Positions 19,018 through 29,231 of a stretch of DNA of 64,000 nt are shown one piece after another. Location of the stretch: the NCBI GenBank assembly GCA_020848435.1, contig JADLAC010000079.1, positions 1 through 64,000 of the forward strand, written 5' to 3'. The notes under the pieces are model-generated. The model made no database searches and was not told the DNA's origin. It saw only the letters and a program-made list of their open reading frames with translations. Position 1 is the first letter of the stretch. Each line of letters starts with the position of its first letter. Both the position numbers and the translations under genes were made by a program. Origin of the DNA: Burkholderiales bacterium. GTDB lineage: Bacteria > Pseudomonadota > Gammaproteobacteria > Burkholderiales > WYBJ01.

Positions 19018-19971
19018 TTGAGATCGAAGTCGGTCGACATCAGCTTCACCCCGGTCGATAACCAGCGCCTGGCCAACCTCTGCGGCGTTCTGGACGAAAA
19101 CCTGCGATCGATAGAGTCCGCCCTGGAGATTTCGATTTCTCGCCGCGGCGAGAATTTTCGCCTGTCCGGCATGCCCGAACGCACCGCGCAAGGCGTGCAG
19201 GCGCTCGAACGCCTGTATGCACAAGCGGGGCAGCACGTCAGTCCGGACGACATTCAGCTTGGGCTGGTGGAGGTGCGCCAACAGCTCCCGCCGGCCGATG
19301 CGAGCGAGGGCGCGACGCTGCTCACGCGCAAAGGCGACTTGCGCGGGCGCACGCCTCGCCAGGTGCAATACCTGCAGCAGATCCAGAGCCACGACATCAC
19401 TTTCAGCATCGGCCCCGCGGGTACCGGGAAGACCTATCTCGCGGTGGCGTGTGCCGTCGATGCGCTGGAGCGCGATCGGGTCAAGCGCATCGTCCTGGTG
19501 CGCCCGGCGGTCGAAGCCGGTGAACGGCTCGGATTCCTGCCGGGCGACATGGCGCAGAAGGTCGATCCGTACCTGCGCCCGCTGTACGACGCGCTTTACG
19601 ACTTGATGGGGTTCGACAAGGTCGCGCGGCTGTTCGAGCGCGGTACCATCGAAATCGCGCCTCTCGCCTTCATGCGCGGCCGCACGTTGAACCACTCGTT
19701 CATCATCCTGGACGAAGCGCAGAACACGACTGCGGAACAGATGAAGATGTTCCTCACGCGCATGGGCTTCGGTACCAAGGCCGTCATCACCGGCGACGTC
19801 ACCCAGGTCGACCTCGCACGCGGCCAGAAGAGCGGGCTGGTCGAGGCCCGCGAGGTGCTCGCCGATGTCAGCGGCATCGCCTTCACCCTGTTCGAAAGCG
19901 TCGACGTGGTGCGCCATCCCCTGGTGCAGCGCATCGTCAACGCCTACGAGTCGCACCGCGCGCGCGACTAG
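19018..19971 (+). CDS. phoH: PhoH-like ATPase
   Basis: A P-loop ATPase linked to RNA metabolism (PhoH/YbeZ type, partner of YbeY). 317 residues from a TTG start. The Walker A motif GPAGTGKTYLAVA begins near residue 132. Further marks are RIVLVRPAVEAGERLGFLPGD, Walker B FIILDEAQNTT and the GFGTKAVITGDVTQVDL segment. An N-terminal region of about 100 residues precedes the ATPase core. It sits between miaB and ybeY, the standard arrangement. Confidence 0.95.
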   Translation: MRSKSVDISFTPVDNQRLANLCGVLDENLRSIESALEISISRRGENFRLSGMPERTAQGVQALERLYAQAGQHVSPDDIQLGLVEVRQQLPPADASEGATLLTRKGDLRGRTPRQVQYLQQIQSHDITFSIGPAGTGKTYLAVACAVDALERDRVKRIVLVRPAVEAGERLGFLPGDMAQKVDPYLRPLYDALYDLMGFDKVARLFERGTIEIAPLAFMRGRTLNHSFIILDEAQNTTAEQMKMFLTRMGFGTKAVITGDVTQVDLARGQKSGLVEAREVLADVSGIAFTLFESVDVVRHPLVQRIVNAYESHRARD

Positions 19972-20106
19972 AGCGAAAGCGCGCGCGGAATCGAGTGGCC
20001 GGCTTCACGAGCTCCGATGCAGATTGGCCCATTCGCTGCCGGGCGCAAAGCGCGCTCGCTCCGGGTCCGCAAGGCGAGCGCGCGAGCCAGTGCCGCCTCG
20101 TGATCC

Positions 20107-20556
20107 ATGCCGGTTAAGCTCGTGCTCACCTTGCAAGTGGCCAGCGATGCAAACGGCATCCCGTCGCGGCGCAAGCTGCGCGCGTGGGCGCTGGCGGCGC
20201 TCAACCGCAGCGCTCGCGTCACCGTACGTATCACTGGTGCGCGCGAGGCCCGGATGCTCAACCGCCGCTATCGCGGGCGCGACTACGCGACCAACGTGCT
20301 CACCTTCGTTTATGATGACGCTACGCCTCTTGGCGGCGACATCGCGTTGTGCGCACCCGTGGTCGCGCGCGAAGCTCGCGAACAAGCCAAGACGCTCGAT
20401 GCCCACTATGCCCATCTACTGGTACATGGGATGCTGCATCTGCAAGGCTACGATCACGCCGCGCCGCGGGCGGCTGCCGCGATGGAAGCGCGAGAGATAG
20501 CGATCCTCGCGCGCTTGGGCTACGCCGACCCCTATCGCAGCGTTCGGCCCGGCTGA
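20107..20556 (+). CDS. ybeY: Endoribonuclease YbeY / rRNA maturation factor
   Basis: Zinc-dependent endoribonuclease needed for 16S rRNA 3' maturation and ribosome quality control. 149 residues. The metal-binding HxxxHxxxxxH motif is complete: His107, His111 and His117 in HGMLHLQGYDH. The upstream TNVLTFVYDD strand is also conserved. About 135 bases separate it from phoH, unusually wide for this pair, and I see no gene in that gap. corC follows 14 bases later. Confidence 0.95.
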   Translation: MPVKLVLTLQVASDANGIPSRRKLRAWALAALNRSARVTVRITGAREARMLNRRYRGRDYATNVLTFVYDDATPLGGDIALCAPVVAREAREQAKTLDAHYAHLLVHGMLHLQGYDHAAPRAAAAMEAREIAILARLGYADPYRSVRPG

Positions 20557-20570
20557 CACGGCGCTCCTCG

Positions 20571-21419
20571 ATGGCTTATCCGAAACATACTTTCCTCGAT
20601 CGCCTGGGCGCCCTGCTGATGCGCGAGCCCGGCGACCGCGAGCAGCTCGTCTCGCTGCTGCACTCTTCGTTTCAGCGCAATCTGCTCGATGCCGATGCGC
20701 TGTCGATGATCGAAGGCGTGCTTCAGGTCTCCGAGCTCCAGGCGCGCGACATCATGGTGCCGCGCGCGCAAATGGACGTGATCGACGTGAAGGAGCCGCC
20801 CGATCGCTTCATCCCCCTGGTGATCCAAACCGGTCACTCGCGTTTTCCGGTGATCGGCGAGAACAAGGACGATGTCATCGGCATCCTGCTCGCCAAGGAC
20901 CTGCTGCGCTACTACGCCGGAGAAGAGGAATTCAACGTCCGCGACATGTTGCGCCCGGCCGTGTTCGTACCGGAATCGAAGCGACTCAACGTGCTGCTGA
21001 AGGAGTTTCGCGCCAACCGCAACCACATGGCGATCGTGGTCGACGAGTACGGCGGGGTCGCGGGCCTGCTCACCATCGAGGATGTGCTGGAGCAGATCGT
21101 CGGCGAGATCGAAGACGAGCACGACTACGACGAGGCCGACGACAACATCGTGCAGGACAAGCCGGGCCAGTACCGGGTGAAGGCGCTCACCGAGATCGAC
21201 GACTTCAACGCCGCGTTCGGCACCGCGTTCAGCGACGAGGACTTCGACACGGTGGGTGGATTGGTGATCAACCGTTTCGGCCGGCTGCCCAAGCGCGGCG
21301 AGCAGATTCGGATCGACGACCTGCTCATGCGGGTGCTGCGCGCCGACAGCCGCAGGCTGCACTTGATCGAGGTCGAACGCGCCCCCGAAAGCGCCGGCGC
21401 CGTGCACGCGCGACGTTGA
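20571..21419 (+). CDS. corC: CorC/HlyC-type CBS-domain protein
   Basis: A cytoplasmic protein of 282 residues with a pair of CBS domains (DIMVPRAQMDVIDV to about residue 120, and VPESKRLNVLLKEF to IEDVLEQIVGEIEDE). The C-terminal CorC/HlyC transporter-associated domain is GQYRVKALTEIDDFN to the end. The family is linked to Co2+/Mg2+ efflux and, in newer work, to membrane homeostasis. Start is ATG 20571, just after ybeY. It lies immediately upstream of lnt, as in many Proteobacteria. Confidence 0.94.
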   Translation: MAYPKHTFLDRLGALLMREPGDREQLVSLLHSSFQRNLLDADALSMIEGVLQVSELQARDIMVPRAQMDVIDVKEPPDRFIPLVIQTGHSRFPVIGENKDDVIGILLAKDLLRYYAGEEEFNVRDMLRPAVFVPESKRLNVLLKEFRANRNHMAIVVDEYGGVAGLLTIEDVLEQIVGEIEDEHDYDEADDNIVQDKPGQYRVKALTEIDDFNAAFGTAFSDEDFDTVGGLVINRFGRLPKRGEQIRIDDLLMRVLRADSRRLHLIEVERAPESAGAVHARR

Positions 21420-21516
21420 AACCGACCGCGCAGGCAAGCGTGCCCGTGCCGGCCGGGCGCGGCGCCTTACGCGCGGCTCGCGGGGGACGCGCCGGCAGTC
21501 TGATCCGGGCCGCAGC

Positions 21517-23016
21517 ATGAAACAGCTCGCGCTGGCCTTTGTTCTCGGCGCCGTCAGCGTCGGCGGATTCGCGCCCTTCTACCTCTTTCCTCTGCCCATC
21601 GTCACGCTGGCCTTGCTGCTGCTGCTGCTGGAGCGGCGCCTCGGCGCGGCCCGTGGCTTCAAGCTCGGCTTCGCCTTCGGTTTCGGTTTCTTTCTCGCCG
21701 GCGTGTCGTGGGTGTACGTGAGCTTGCACGATTTCGGCGCCATGCCCGCGCCGGTCGCCGTCGCGGTGACCGTGCTGTTCTGCGCCTACCTGGCGCTGTT
21801 TCCGGCCTGCGCCGCGGGCCTCGCCGGCGCCATCGCGTGCGCACCCCTGCGCCGGCTGCTCGCCTTTCCGGCGGCATGGATCCTTACCGAGTGGCTGCGC
21901 GGCTGGCTGCTCAGCGGCTTTCCCTGGCTGGCGCTCGGCTATTCGCAGGTCCCCGACTCGCCGCTCGCGGGCATCGCGCCCGTGCTCGGGGTGTATGGCG
22001 TGGGGCTCGCGAGCGCCGCCACTGCGGGATGGGCGCTGCACGCTTGGCGCAGCCGTTCGCATCCAACACGGTGGCCCGCTGCCGCTGCCGTGCTCGTGCT
22101 CTGGGCGGGCGCGGCCGGACTGAAGTCGATCGAGTGGACCACAGCGCTCGGCGAGCCATTGAGCGTAAGCCTGCTCCAAGGCAACATCGCGCAGGAAATG
22201 AAGTGGCGGCCCGAGCAGCTCGTGCAAACCTTGGCGCGCTACGAGGCGATGATCCGCGCCAGCAGCGCGCGGCTCATCATCCTGCCCGAAACGGCGCTGC
22301 CGCTTTTCCTGCACCAGGTCCCGCGCGAATTCTTCGACGATGTGGCGCGGCACGCGCGCGCGAATGGAGCGGACGTTCTGCTCGGGCTGCCCGAGCGCGG
22401 CGAAGGCCAAGCCTACTTCAACAGCGTCGTGAGCATCGGCGCATCCGTGCCGCAAGCGTATCGCAAGTCCCACCTGGTGCCGTTCGGCGAGTTCATTCCG
22501 CTGCGCCCGCTGCTGGCGCCGATCGTCGAATTGGCAGCGATCCCGCTGACCGACTTTTCCCGCGGCAGTATCGATCAACGCCCGCTCGCCGTTGCGGGCC
22601 AGCGCGTTGCCGTCAACATCTGCTACGAAGATGCCTTCGGCGAAGAGATCATCCGCCAGCTCCCCGAGGCGACGCTGCTGGTGAACGTGAGCAACGTGGC
22701 CTGGTTCGGCGACTCGATCGCACCCATGCAGCACTTGCAGATCGCGCAAATGCGCGCCGTGGAAAGCGGGCGGCCGATGCTGCGCGCGACCAACACCGGC
22801 ATGACCGCGGCGATCGATGTGCGCGGGCGCGTGCTGCGCTCGGCGGCAACGTTCACGACCGAGAGCGTGCAGGTGGCGGTGCGCGGCTACACCGGCGCGA
22901 CGCCGTATGTGCGCTTCGGTAATGCGCCCGCGGTCGCGACGGCGGCACTTCTGCTGCTCGCGGCGTTCGGCTTTGGCGTTCGGGCGAACGCACGATCCGC
23001 TGCCGCTCGCCCCTGA
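21517..23016 (+). CDS. lnt: Apolipoprotein N-acyltransferase
   Basis: Inner-membrane enzyme that adds the third acyl chain to lipoproteins, a prerequisite for Lol sorting. 499 residues: about seven hydrophobic N-terminal segments (to about residue 210), then the periplasmic nitrilase domain, then a final membrane helix. The catalytic triad is Glu258 (LPETALPL), Lys317 (YRKSHLVPFGEFIP) and Cys369 (NICYEDAFGEE); all are present. The window also encodes several lipoproteins it could act on (mltA, lptM, the protein at 49253). Confidence 0.97.
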   Translation: MKQLALAFVLGAVSVGGFAPFYLFPLPIVTLALLLLLLERRLGAARGFKLGFAFGFGFFLAGVSWVYVSLHDFGAMPAPVAVAVTVLFCAYLALFPACAAGLAGAIACAPLRRLLAFPAAWILTEWLRGWLLSGFPWLALGYSQVPDSPLAGIAPVLGVYGVGLASAATAGWALHAWRSRSHPTRWPAAAAVLVLWAGAAGLKSIEWTTALGEPLSVSLLQGNIAQEMKWRPEQLVQTLARYEAMIRASSARLIILPETALPLFLHQVPREFFDDVARHARANGADVLLGLPERGEGQAYFNSVVSIGASVPQAYRKSHLVPFGEFIPLRPLLAPIVELAAIPLTDFSRGSIDQRPLAVAGQRVAVNICYEDAFGEEIIRQLPEATLLVNVSNVAWFGDSIAPMQHLQIAQMRAVESGRPMLRATNTGMTAAIDVRGRVLRSAATFTTESVQVAVRGYTGATPYVRFGNAPAVATAALLLLAAFGFGVRANARSAAARP

Positions 23017-23099
23017 TGTCGCGGCGCCGACTGCTCCGGGCATGAGGAACCCGGTAGAATCCGTGGCTTCCTCCGCCCGCACACCGGCACGAAATCGTC

Positions 23100-23981
23100 A
23101 TGCTGAGCTTCCAGCAAATCATCCTGGCGCTCGAACACTATTGGGATGAGCAGGGCTGCGCGCTGCTGCAACCCTACGACATGGAAGTCGGCGCCGGCAC
23201 CTTCCATACCGCCACCTTTCTGCGCGCCATCGGCCCCGAGCCCTGGAATGCGGCCTACGTGCAGCCCTCGCGCCGTCCCAAGGACGGCCGCTACGGCGAG
23301 AATCCGAACCGCCTGCAGCACTACTACCAGTACCAGGTCATCATGAAGCCCTCGCCGCCGGCCTTTCAGGATCTGTACTTGGGCTCGCTGGCGGCCCTGG
23401 GCATCGATCTGGCTCGCAATGACATCCGCTTCGTCGAAGACGATTGGGAATCTCCGACCCTGGGCGCGTGGGGCTTGGGCTGGGAGGTGTGGCTCAACGG
23501 CATGGAGGTCACGCAGTTCACGTACTTTCAGGAGGTGGGCGGGCTCGATTGCCGGCCGGTATCGGGCGAGATCACGTATGGCCTCGAACGCCTCGCCATG
23601 TATCTCCAGGGCAAGGACAGCCTGTTCGACCTGGTATGGACGCCGGGCGTGAGCTACGCCGACGTATACCATCAGAACGAAGTCGAGCAATCGCGCTACA
23701 ACTTCGAGCTCGCCGATGCGCCCTGGCTGTTCGGCCAATTCCGCGACTACGAGCAACAGGCGGCTCGCATGCTCGAGCACGGCCTGCCCCTGCCCGCCTA
23801 CGAGCTGGTGATGAAGTGCTCGCACACCTTCAACCTGCTCGATGCGCGCGGCGCCATTTCCGTCACCGAGCGCGCCGCGTATATCGGCCGGGTGCGCGCC
23901 TTGGCGCGCGGGGTGGCCAAGAGCTACTACGAGTCGCGCGAGCGGCTCGGTTTTCCCCTGCTCGCCGGCGCCTCCCAATGA
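23100..23981 (+). CDS. glyQ: Glycyl-tRNA synthetase alpha subunit
   Basis: Catalytic subunit of the bacterial alpha2-beta2 glycyl-tRNA synthetase. 293 residues beginning [20 protein letters not shown]. The class II core is visible in [40 protein letters not shown] and [20 protein letters not shown]. Its stop overlaps the start of glyS (ATGA), so the two subunits are translationally coupled. Confidence 0.98.
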   Translation: MLSFQQIILALEHYWDEQGCALLQPYDMEVGAGTFHTATFLRAIGPEPWNAAYVQPSRRPKDGRYGENPNRLQHYYQYQVIMKPSPPAFQDLYLGSLAALGIDLARNDIRFVEDDWESPTLGAWGLGWEVWLNGMEVTQFTYFQEVGGLDCRPVSGEITYGLERLAMYLQGKDSLFDLVWTPGVSYADVYHQNEVEQSRYNFELADAPWLFGQFRDYEQQAARMLEHGLPLPAYELVMKCSHTFNLLDARGAISVTERAAYIGRVRALARGVAKSYYESRERLGFPLLAGASQ

Positions 23982-26074
23982 CGCACGAGCCGCTATTGAT
24001 CGAGCTGCTGTGTGAGGAGCTGCCGCCCAAAGCGCTCCAGCGCCTGAGCGAATCGCTCGGCGCACAGTTGCACGCCGCGCTCTCGGCGGCGGGCTTCATT
24101 GCCGAGGGCGCCGCCGCGCATACCAATTTCGCCACGCCGCGCCGGCTCGCGGTGCGCTTCCCGGCGGTGCGCGCCGAACAGCAGGCGCGCGAAGTGACCC
24201 GCAAGGGACCTTCGGTGCAGGCGGGTCTCGACGCCGCCGGCCAACCGAGCGGCGCATTGCGCGGGTTCGCGCGCTCCTGCGGCGTGGCGGTCGAAGCGCT
24301 CGAACGCATCACCGAGGCCAAGGCGGAATACTTCGTCTATCGCTCGACCCGGCCGGGCGAAGCGCTCGCTGCCCACTTGCCCGTGCTGCTCGCGGAAGCG
24401 CTGAAGAAGCTGCCGATCCCGAAGTTGATGCGCTGGGGCAGCGGGGAAGCACAGTTCGTGCGCCCCGTACACCAGTTGGTGATGCTCCATGGTAGCCGCA
24501 TCGTCTTGGGCTCGGTGCTCGGAATAGAAAGCGGCCGCACCACCCGCGGCCATCGCTTCCAGGGCAAGACGCAGATCGTGCTCGAGCATGCGCTCCAGTA
24601 CGAGCGCGCGCTGCTCGACGAGGGCAAGGTGACGGTGAATTTCCAGGAGCGGCGGGAATCGATCGCGCGCCAGTTGCACGCCAAGGCCGGTGAGCTCGAT
24701 GCGGTCCTGTCCGATCCGGACAGCTTGCTCGACGAGGTCACGGCCCTGGTCGAGCAGCCCTGCGTCTATGCCGGGGGCTTCGATCGCGCCTTTCTCGCCG
24801 TGCCGCAGGAATGCCTGATGCTTACCATGCGGCAGAACCAGAAGTACTTCCCGCTGCTCGATCGCTCGGGCAAGCTGCTGCCGGCATTTCTGATCGTGAG
24901 TAACATGTGCCTGGACGATCCCGGCGCGATCATTCATGGCAATGAGCGGGTGGTGCGGCCGCGGCTTGCCGACGCGCGCTTTTTCTTCGAGCAGGACAAG
25001 AAGATCGCGCTCGAGCAGCGCCTCGGCGAGCTCGACCGCATGGTCTATCACAACAAGCTCGGCTCGCAGCGCGAACGCGTGCAGCGACTGCGTACGCTCG
25101 CCGCGGACATCGGGGCGAAGCTCGGCGCCGACGCGCTCGTGGTCGATCGCGCGGCGCTGCTGTGCAAGGCCGATCTCGCCACCGGCATGGTGGGCGAATT
25201 CCCGGAATTGCAGGGCATCATGGGGCGTTATTATGCGATCCACGACGGCGATACGGCCGAAGTGGGCCAAGCCATCGAGCAGCACTACCGGCCGCGATAC
25301 GCCGCCGACGCGCTGCCCGACGCAGGCGCGCCGGCCGTGGTGGCACTCGCCGACAAGCTCGACATCCTGGTCGGGATCTACGGCATCGGCCTGGTGCCGA
25401 GCGGCGATCGCGATCCGTTCGCCCTGCGCCGTCATGGCCTCGGCGTGCTGCGCATCCTGGTGGAGTATCGCCAGCACCTCGGGCTGTACGAGTTGCTGGC
25501 GGCGGCGCGCGAGGGCTACGGCACCGCGGTCGCGCTCTCGGACCGGGTGGCTTACGACCTGGTGGACTTCATCCTCGACCGGGCGCTCGGCTATTTCCGC
25601 GAGCTCGGCTATGCCGCGGAAGAGATCGAGTCGGTGCTCGATCTGTACCGCAACCATGATCTTCCGGCGGACCAGTTGCAGCCCCGGCTGGAGGCCATCA
25701 AGCAGTTCCGCACGCTGCCCGAAGCCGCCAGCCTCATCGAAGCGAACAAGCGCTCGCGCAACATCGTGGCGAAGGAGAAAGTGTCGGACCTGGTGCATGC
25801 GCTCGCCCCCGCGCTGCTGCGGGAGCCCTCCGAGCAGGCGCTGTACGCGGCGATGGCCGAGGTGCGCCCCCTGGTGCAAGCGCACGTGGAGCGCAACGAG
25901 TTTTCCGGCGCGCTGCGCGCGCTCGCGCGCTTGCGCGAGCCGGTGGACCGGTTTTTCACCGAGGTGCGCGTGGTCGTGCCGGACGAGGCGCTGCGAACCA
26001 ATCGCTTCGCCCTGCTCACGCAGTTGAACCATCTGCTCAACCAGGTTGCCAACATCTCCAGGCTGCCGGCATGA
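23978..26074 (+). CDS. glyS: Glycyl-tRNA synthetase beta subunit
   Basis: tRNA-binding subunit of glycyl-tRNA synthetase. 698 residues from ATG 23978, overlapping glyQ by four bases. It starts [20 protein letters not shown]. The HD-like middle region is represented by [31 protein letters not shown] and [20 protein letters not shown]. The C-terminus is the DALR anticodon-binding domain ending [13 protein letters not shown]. gmhB overlaps its stop, continuing the coupled run. Confidence 0.97.
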   Translation: MTHEPLLIELLCEELPPKALQRLSESLGAQLHAALSAAGFIAEGAAAHTNFATPRRLAVRFPAVRAEQQAREVTRKGPSVQAGLDAAGQPSGALRGFARSCGVAVEALERITEAKAEYFVYRSTRPGEALAAHLPVLLAEALKKLPIPKLMRWGSGEAQFVRPVHQLVMLHGSRIVLGSVLGIESGRTTRGHRFQGKTQIVLEHALQYERALLDEGKVTVNFQERRESIARQLHAKAGELDAVLSDPDSLLDEVTALVEQPCVYAGGFDRAFLAVPQECLMLTMRQNQKYFPLLDRSGKLLPAFLIVSNMCLDDPGAIIHGNERVVRPRLADARFFFEQDKKIALEQRLGELDRMVYHNKLGSQRERVQRLRTLAADIGAKLGADALVVDRAALLCKADLATGMVGEFPELQGIMGRYYAIHDGDTAEVGQAIEQHYRPRYAADALPDAGAPAVVALADKLDILVGIYGIGLVPSGDRDPFALRRHGLGVLRILVEYRQHLGLYELLAAAREGYGTAVALSDRVAYDLVDFILDRALGYFRELGYAAEEIESVLDLYRNHDLPADQLQPRLEAIKQFRTLPEAASLIEANKRSRNIVAKEKVSDLVHALAPALLREPSEQALYAAMAEVRPLVQAHVERNEFSGALRALARLREPVDRFFTEVRVVVPDEALRTNRFALLTQLNHLLNQVANISRLPA

Positions 26075-26625
26075 AACTGGTCGTGCTCGATCGCGACGGC
26101 GTGATCAACTTCGACAGCGATCGCTTCATCAAGACGCCCGAGGAATGGCGCGCGATCCCTGGAAGCCTGGAAGCGATCGCCGGCCTGAACCAGCGCGGCC
26201 ACCGGGTCGTGGTCGCGACCAACCAATCGGGGATCGGCCGCGGCTTGCTCGACATGGCGGCCTTCAACGCGATCAACGACAAGATGACGCGCCAGCTCGC
26301 CCAGGTGGGCGGACGCATCGATGCCATCTTCTTCTGTCCGCATGCGGCCGATGCGCACTGCGAGTGCCGCAAGCCCAAGGCCGGCATGCTACGAGAGATC
26401 GGCAGGCGCTTCGGCAGCGACCTGAAAGATGTTCCAGCCGTGGGTGATTCCCTGCGCGATCTGCAGGCGGCACATGAAGTCGGCGCACGGCCGATCCTCG
26501 TGACCACCGGCAAGGGCAAAGTTACCTTGAAGGAAGGCGGCATGCCGGAGGGTACCGCGGTGTTCGACGACCTCGCGGCTTTCGCCAGAGAGCTCAACGG
26601 CTGGGCCACGGAACCGCGACGCTGA
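26071..26625 (+). CDS. gmhB: D-glycero-beta-D-manno-heptose-1,7-bisphosphate 7-phosphatase
   Basis: HAD phosphatase of ADP-heptose synthesis for lipopolysaccharide core. 184 residues. Nucleophile and acid/base are Asp7 and Asp9 (VVLDRDGVINFDS). The structural zinc site typical of GmhB is Cys89-His91-Cys97-Cys99 (FCPHAADAHCECRKPKAG). Motif IV is AVGDSLRDLQAAHEVG. It overlaps glyS (ATGA) and is followed three bases later by the acyltransferase gene. Confidence 0.95.
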   Translation: MKLVVLDRDGVINFDSDRFIKTPEEWRAIPGSLEAIAGLNQRGHRVVVATNQSGIGRGLLDMAAFNAINDKMTRQLAQVGGRIDAIFFCPHAADAHCECRKPKAGMLREIGRRFGSDLKDVPAVGDSLRDLQAAHEVGARPILVTTGKGKVTLKEGGMPEGTAVFDDLAAFARELNGWATEPRR

Positions 26626-26628
26626 CCG

Positions 26629-27393
26629 ATGGCGCGGGTCGAGGTCTGGGTCCGATCGACGTTGTTCTTGCTGTCGGTGCTCACCATCACGCCGCCGTAT
26701 GCCGTGCTCGCCTGGCTGGTGCTGCCGCTCCCACACCGCTGGCGCTACCGCATCGTGACCTCGTGGTCGCACATCGTCATCGCCCTGGCGCGCGCGATCT
26801 GCGGCATCGGCTACGAGGTGCACGGCAACCCGATGCCGGCGCAAGGTCCCTACATCGTCCTTGCCAAGCACCAGTCGGCCTGGGAGACGCTCGCGTTCCA
26901 GGTGCTGTTTCCACCGCAGGTCTTCGTCTTGAAGCGCTGGCTGCTGTGGCTGCCGTTCTTCGGTTGGGGCTTGGCGACGCTCTCGCCCATCACCGTCACA
27001 TCCGGGAACGGAACGCGTACGCTGCGCAGGCTGCTCGAACAAGGCACACGCCGCTTGGCGCAGGGGTTTTGGATCGTGATATTCCCCGAGGGCAGGCGCG
27101 TGCCGCCGGGCCGGCGCGCGGACTTCCAACCCGGCGGCGCATGGCTCGCGTGCAAGGCGGGGGTGCCGGTCATCCCGGTCGCGCACAATGCGGGCGAGCT
27201 CTGGCCGAAAAACGGCTTTCTCAAGTATCCGGGCACGGTCACGATACGCATCGGCGATCCCATCGACCCGACGGGGATGAGCGCCGAGACGCTGAACCGC
27301 GCGGTCGCCGACTGGATCGAGCGCGAGATGATGCGTATGCGCGCGCGGCAGCGAACGTCGCGCGACTCGCCGCCATCGGCGAAGCGGTCCTGA
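26629..27393 (+). CDS. plsC: 1-acyl-sn-glycerol-3-phosphate acyltransferase
   Basis: Membrane enzyme that makes phosphatidic acid from lysophosphatidic acid. 254 residues with two N-terminal hydrophobic segments. The catalytic box, HX4D in most homologues, here reads H81-QSAW-E86 (AKHQSAWE), the variant known in Neisseria-like PlsC proteins. The second block is IVIFPEGRRVPPG, and the third AGVPVIPVAHNAGELWPK. Its tail after DWIEREMMRMRARQR is basic. Confidence 0.93.
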   Translation: MARVEVWVRSTLFLLSVLTITPPYAVLAWLVLPLPHRWRYRIVTSWSHIVIALARAICGIGYEVHGNPMPAQGPYIVLAKHQSAWETLAFQVLFPPQVFVLKRWLLWLPFFGWGLATLSPITVTSGNGTRTLRRLLEQGTRRLAQGFWIVIFPEGRRVPPGRRADFQPGGAWLACKAGVPVIPVAHNAGELWPKNGFLKYPGTVTIRIGDPIDPTGMSAETLNRAVADWIEREMMRMRARQRTSRDSPPSAKRS

Positions 27394-27471
27394 ACGTGCG
27401 CCAGCGGCCGTTCCTCACCTGCAACCCGGCTGTTATAGTCGCCCTGGCGATACCATAACGAGGCGTTCCCG

Positions 27472-27636
27472 ATGCATCGCATGCTCGTCACGCTGGTTCT
27501 GACCCTGATGGTCTCGGGCTGCGGCCTCAAGGGCGGACTGTACTTGCCGGAAAGCAAACCCGCGGCCAAGCCGCCGGCGAAAGAACGCCCGGCTTCTTCG
27601 AGTCACCTGGAAGCGACCCGTGCGCGCCGCGCCTGA
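27472..27636 (+). CDS. lptM: LptM-like small lipoprotein
   Basis: A 54-residue lipoprotein: a short signal with lipobox LMVSGC, then GLKGGLYLPESKPAAKPPA and a Lys/Pro/Ala-rich tail. The CGLKGGLYLP core matches LptM (YifL), which helps oxidise and assemble the LptDE lipopolysaccharide translocon. A GAGGCG purine run lies before the ATG. It overlaps the GTG start of lysA by 17 bases, the usual lptM-lysA pairing. Confidence 0.88.
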   Translation: MHRMLVTLVLTLMVSGCGLKGGLYLPESKPAAKPPAKERPASSSHLEATRARRA

Positions 27637-28873
27637 TGCCGGCGGCGAGCTGTGCATCGAGCGCGTCGCGCTCAGCGCCATCGCGGAGCGCTTCGGCACG
27701 CCGTGTTATGTCTATTCGAAAGCGGCGATCGTCGATGCCTTCGGCCAATACCGCGCGGCCTTCGGTGAGCACGCCCATCTCGTTCTCTACGCGGTCAAGG
27801 CGAACTCCAACCTCGCGATCCTGAAGCTGCTGGCCGAGCTCGGCAGCGGTTTCGACATCGTCTCCGGCGGCGAGCTCGCCCGCGTGCTGGCAGCGGGCGC
27901 GGCGCCTTCGACCATCGTCTTTTCCGGCGTCGGCAAGTCGAGCGGCGAAATGCGCCAAGCACTGGCGGCCGGAATTCACTGCTTCAATGTCGAGTCGGAG
28001 CCCGAGCTCGAACGGCTGTCGCGCGTCGCTACCGCCGCCGCCGCGACCGCCAACGTGAGCCTGCGCGTGAATCCAGACGTCGATGCACGCACCCACCCCT
28101 ACATTTCCACGGGCTTGAGGCAAGACAAGTTCGGCGTCCCGCACGAGGAAGCGCTCGTGCTCTACCGCAAGGCGCGGCAACTGCCCGGACTGCGCGTGAC
28201 CGGCATCGGCTGCCACATCGGCTCGCAGCTCACGGACACGAGCCCGTTCGCCGCCGCGCTCGAACGCGTGCTGTCGCTCGCCGATCAACTCACCGCCGAG
28301 GGCTTTCAACTCGAGCATCTCGATCTCGGCGGGGGGCTCGGCATTCGGTATCAAGCCGAAGAGCGCCCGCCCGCGATCGGCGAGTACGTCCGCACGCTGG
28401 TCGCGGGCCTCGGCGCCCGGCGCATGCGCTTGATGGTCGAGCCCGGCAGGTCGATCGCCGGCAACGCCGGTGTGCTGCTCACTCGCGTCGAGTACGTCAA
28501 GACGACAGCCGAGCGCTGTTTCGTGATCGTGGACGCGGCGATGAACGACCTCGTTCGCCCTGCGCTCTACGATGCGTGGCACGATGTTCGACCGGTCCGC
28601 GTGGAGCCGCGGCGTGCTTCACGCCTGTGCCAAGTCGTCGGACCCGTGTGCGAGAGCGGCGACTTCCTCGGCCGCGACCGCATGCTCGGCGTCGAAGCGG
28701 GCGATCTCCTGGCGGTAATGTCCGCAGGAGCCTACGGCATGAGCATGAGCTCGAACTACAACTCGCGACCGCGCGCCGCCGAGGTGATGGTGGACGGCGA
28801 ACGCGTCCATCTCGTGCGCTCGCGCGAAACCATCGCCGATCTTTTCGCGCGCGAAGCATTCATGGCGCGGTAA
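27620..28873 (+). CDS. lysA: Diaminopimelate decarboxylase
   Basis: PLP-dependent final step of lysine synthesis (meso-diaminopimelate to lysine). 417 residues. The PLP lysine is Lys60 in YAVKANSN. Other marks are SGFDIVSGGEL, GVGKSSGEM, VNPDVDARTHPYISTGL, KFGVPHEEA, GIGCHIGSQ, HLDLGGGLGIRY, EPGRSIAGNAGVLL and the C-terminal GPVCESGDFLGRDR with its active-site Cys from the partner subunit. The GTG start lies within the end of lptM. Confidence 0.97.
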   Translation: MRAAPDAGGELCIERVALSAIAERFGTPCYVYSKAAIVDAFGQYRAAFGEHAHLVLYAVKANSNLAILKLLAELGSGFDIVSGGELARVLAAGAAPSTIVFSGVGKSSGEMRQALAAGIHCFNVESEPELERLSRVATAAAATANVSLRVNPDVDARTHPYISTGLRQDKFGVPHEEALVLYRKARQLPGLRVTGIGCHIGSQLTDTSPFAAALERVLSLADQLTAEGFQLEHLDLGGGLGIRYQAEERPPAIGEYVRTLVAGLGARRMRLMVEPGRSIAGNAGVLLTRVEYVKTTAERCFVIVDAAMNDLVRPALYDAWHDVRPVRVEPRRASRLCQVVGPVCESGDFLGRDRMLGVEAGDLLAVMSAGAYGMSMSSNYNSRPRAAEVMVDGERVHLVRSRETIADLFAREAFMAR

Positions 28874-28993
28874 CGAATGGTGCTCGAGGCGATGAGACGA
28901 TCGAGCGTATCGATGTCGACACGCGCTCGCATGCGCGCGTGTCGCGCGAATGTCGCGCAGCGCGCGCGGCGCGCAAAAAACTTGACGAGGCTG

Positions 28994-29023
28994 TTGTATT
29001 TTGATCTAAATCTGGCATAGAAT
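28994..29023 (+). promoter_or_regulatory. Candidate promoter for the Lys/Ala peptide gene
   Basis: TTGTAT at 28994-28999 and TAGAAT at 29018-29023, spaced by 18 bases, in a locally AT-rich patch that stands out in this GC-rich region. Predicted leader is about 125 bases before the ATG at 29156. The remaining bases between lysA and this site are GC-rich alternating CG/GC runs with no gene. Confidence 0.45.
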
Positions 29024-29155
29024 GCGCTCACCAAGCATCCATCCTCTCGTCATGAGTGGATACAACGACGAAGCGATGCATGCAAAGTCGAATGGAAAGC
29101 TTGGCGGTGCGGGTCACGAGCTCGTACTGAACAGCAACCTCGTAAGGAGATGAGA

Positions 29156-29224
29156 ATGGCCAAGAAGCCAGCGAAGAAGGCAGCGAAGAAGCCTGCAAAA
29201 AAAGCAGCCAAGAAAAAAGTGTAA
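29156..29224 (+). CDS. 22-residue Lys/Ala/Pro peptide (histone H1-tail-like)
   Basis: A complete tiny gene: MAKKPAKKAAKKPAKKAA followed by KKKV and a TAA. Twelve of the 22 residues are Lys, in a KKPAKKAA repeat like the C-terminal tails of bacterial histone H1-like and AlgP/HctB-type proteins, but with no folded domain. AAGGAG lies 6 bases before the ATG, a strong ribosome site. A promoter candidate lies upstream and two hairpins downstream, so it forms a complete transcription unit. DNA or RNA binding is inferred from charge only. The unit could also be a small RNA with an incidental reading frame. Confidence 0.6.
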   Translation: MAKKPAKKAAKKPAKKAAKKKV

Positions 29225-29231
29225 AGAATAG

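Noticed and set aside
23993-26032. Minus-strand open frame of 679 codons
   Set aside because: Mirror of glyS; no family likeness.
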